Assembly: GCA_902729315.2 (NCBI GenBank)
Contig: LR746265.1
Location: 5,126,892 to 5,190,891, forward strand
From: Spirodela intermedia
Lineage: Eukaryota > Streptophyta > Magnoliopsida > Alismatales > Araceae
Direction of reading: 5' to 3'
DNA length: 64,000 nt
Made by a program: the position numbers and the translations under genes. Below the pieces are notes generated by a model, which was given only the letters and a program-made list of their open reading frames with translations, made no database searches and was not told the DNA's origin. Shown piece after piece: positions 62,901-64,000 of the stretch; within the stretch, counting starts at the first letter, position 1, and the number at the start of each line of letters is the position of its first letter.

Positions 62901-64000
62901 ATGTCATAACGTCTAGATTTACCTTCAGAATTCCTTACCCTGGAATTAGTATGATTTTAAAAAGCCTTCAACGTTCTGTTTGCTGAATCAATATTCCAAA
63001 TGTATGTGACTCTTCAACGGTTACTGGAAAAATGGATGAGTTTTGTATGCTGCTTTTCAGTAGCTTATACCAAACGTTCCGTTTGTGTACAGAAATGCAT
63101 TTGGGAGAAGGGTTCTACCTGAGGACGTCGTTTTGTACTCTCTGAAAAGGTGTTTTGTGGTCCATCAACTGCAATTTTTCTGGGCACGAGATATAAAATT
63201 TTATGCACCCATTGTCCTATGCTGAACAAAAATCATAGAGACCTTGGCGTCTAGAAGACCCAACAGAACTAATGAAAGTAAATAAATAAATGAAATAATA
63301 TTGTAAGCAAGAGAACTATTTAAATGAGGAAATGTTGAGACTAATGAATTTTCAGGTCCATGTACAGTAATATAGGCTGTAGGTAAGCCATGAGAATATT
63401 ACTTTTTATGTAAAATTTCATCGATGCCATTGCAGATTAATTTGTAGTTTCTGATGGTCGCCGTTTTATGATGTATCTTGGTTCCTTTTGCGCTCTCTCA
63501 TCAAAGTTCCAGGCTCTTCACAACTATCGTCACTGTATTCACACGGGCAAGAGCTGAATTTTCGTTAGATTCTGGTGATCCATTTATAATGCATTTTAAT
63601 GCTCTTGCTGATCTGCGATCTGCGTTCCATATTCCTTTTCTGATTTGTCTTTGAGATGCAAATCTCGCCGATCGTGGCTTGTTTTCGATTTCATGGTGCA
63701 AATCTTCTTTCTTTCAGATAAAATTCACCAGACAGGGAGTATGCCACGGCTTTGCTCTTTGGATTGACTGGGTGTTGGACGAGGGAAACTCCATTGTCAT
63801 ATCCACTGGCCCAGGTTGATTCCCATTTATACCTGTAGCCCGAGGATTTCCAAGAACCTGTTCTCCGAATTTCACAACCCTAATGCCCTTTCTTACACAC
63901 GGCCTTCAGGCGGCAGGCATTGGAAGCAAGGCGTGAAGCTCCTGAGCAAGCCATTTCCAGTCACACCACCTGGACCATGCGCCAACACCGATGAGTGCCA
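55171..64000 (+). CDS. PRMT7: Protein arginine N-methyltransferase 7 (14 exons visible, 3' end beyond window)
   Basis: S-adenosylmethionine-dependent arginine methyltransferase with two tandem catalytic-type modules. Exons: 55171-55550, 55677-55908, 56250-56375, 56707-56871, 56942-57060, 57163-57263, 57737-58008, 59476-59712, 61415-61488, 62023-62116, 62442-62591, 62691-62765, 63718-63814, 63910-64000 (cut). All frames join. Module 1 has the SAM-binding HVLDIGAGTGLLSMMA and the double-E loop SEVLDSELLGEG. Module 2 has degenerate equivalents (VIADDSIFL, LLVAEPFYCGSEGMLPWQN). WQCGETK and CHGFALWIDW lie near the C-terminal end. A second ATG at 55309 (MSAAAP) starts the conserved core. The first ATG at 55171 adds 46 residues with few acidic residues that look like an organelle presequence. 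The last residues and the stop are outside the window. Confidence 0.95.
56160..56182. repeat. (CT)n tract in PRMT7 intron 2
   Basis: Perfect CT repeat followed by more pyrimidines, upstream of the exon at 56250. Confidence 0.9.
59713..61414 (+). other. Large PRMT7 intron with CT microsatellites
   Basis: 1.7-kb GT-AG intron. It holds CT repeats at 59909-59936 and 60034-60053 and purine-rich stretches between them. No other gene was recognised inside it. Confidence 0.7.

Overview
This is a nuclear window from a flowering plant. The evidence is spliced genes with GT-AG (and two GC-AG) introns, a nuclear tRNA-Ser, a Ty1/copia LTR retroelement, a plastid ycf2 fragment embedded in nuclear DNA, a thylakoid FtsH protease gene and many GA/CT microsatellites. 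I cannot place it below angiosperm level from sequence alone.

Left third (1-23.7 kb): an old, rearranged inverted segmental duplication carrying an uncharacterised family of large multi-pass membrane proteins (about 700 aa). Arm A (about 1120-14094) and arm B (about 17608-23727, inverted) enclose one further paralogue. Gene B (18652-20739, minus) and gene C (15434-17599, minus) are intact single-exon genes. Gene A (3725-13291, plus) is a pseudogene: it has small frameshifting deletions and is split by a 7.5-kb degenerate copia element (4618-12109; two 280-bp LTRs differing at about 10% of positions). A fourth copy survives only as a fragment (about 14950-15247). Arm A also carries a 478-bp plastid ycf2 insertion. 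About 840 bp covering the 5' end of genes A and B appear identical between the arms, apart from one 24-nt gap, although the rest of the arms is clearly diverged. This points to recent gene conversion.

Right two thirds (23.7-64 kb): ordinary, well-preserved single-copy-type genes, mostly alternating in strand. In order: a glycerol-3-phosphate transporter-like MFS protein (-), an acidic EF-hand protein (+), a VAP27 ER-membrane protein (-), COG7 of the Golgi tethering complex (+), a plastid-type membrane protein of unknown function (-), tRNA-Ser(AGA) (-), the thylakoid FtsH2/FtsH8-type protease (+), an A1-type aspartyl protease (-), and PRMT7 (+, cut by the window end). Exon structures were resolved by hand for VAP27 (8 exons, 238 aa), COG7 (10 exons, 834 aa), FtsH (4 coding exons, 691 aa) and PRMT7 (14 exons visible). 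There is no shared pathway. Genes are grouped as divergent pairs (VAP27/COG7) and convergent pairs (EF-hand/VAP27, COG7/membrane protein, FtsH/aspartyl protease).

The most interesting part is the membrane-protein cluster: an unnamed plant family, an inverted repeat able to give hairpin RNA, patchwork gene conversion, and an LTR with a TATA box placed just upstream of an ATG in frame with the C-terminal half of gene A. Also notable are two GC-AG introns, one of them 84 nt long and readable through in COG7, and the aspartyl protease-PRMT7 neighbourhood, which I recall also exists in Arabidopsis.
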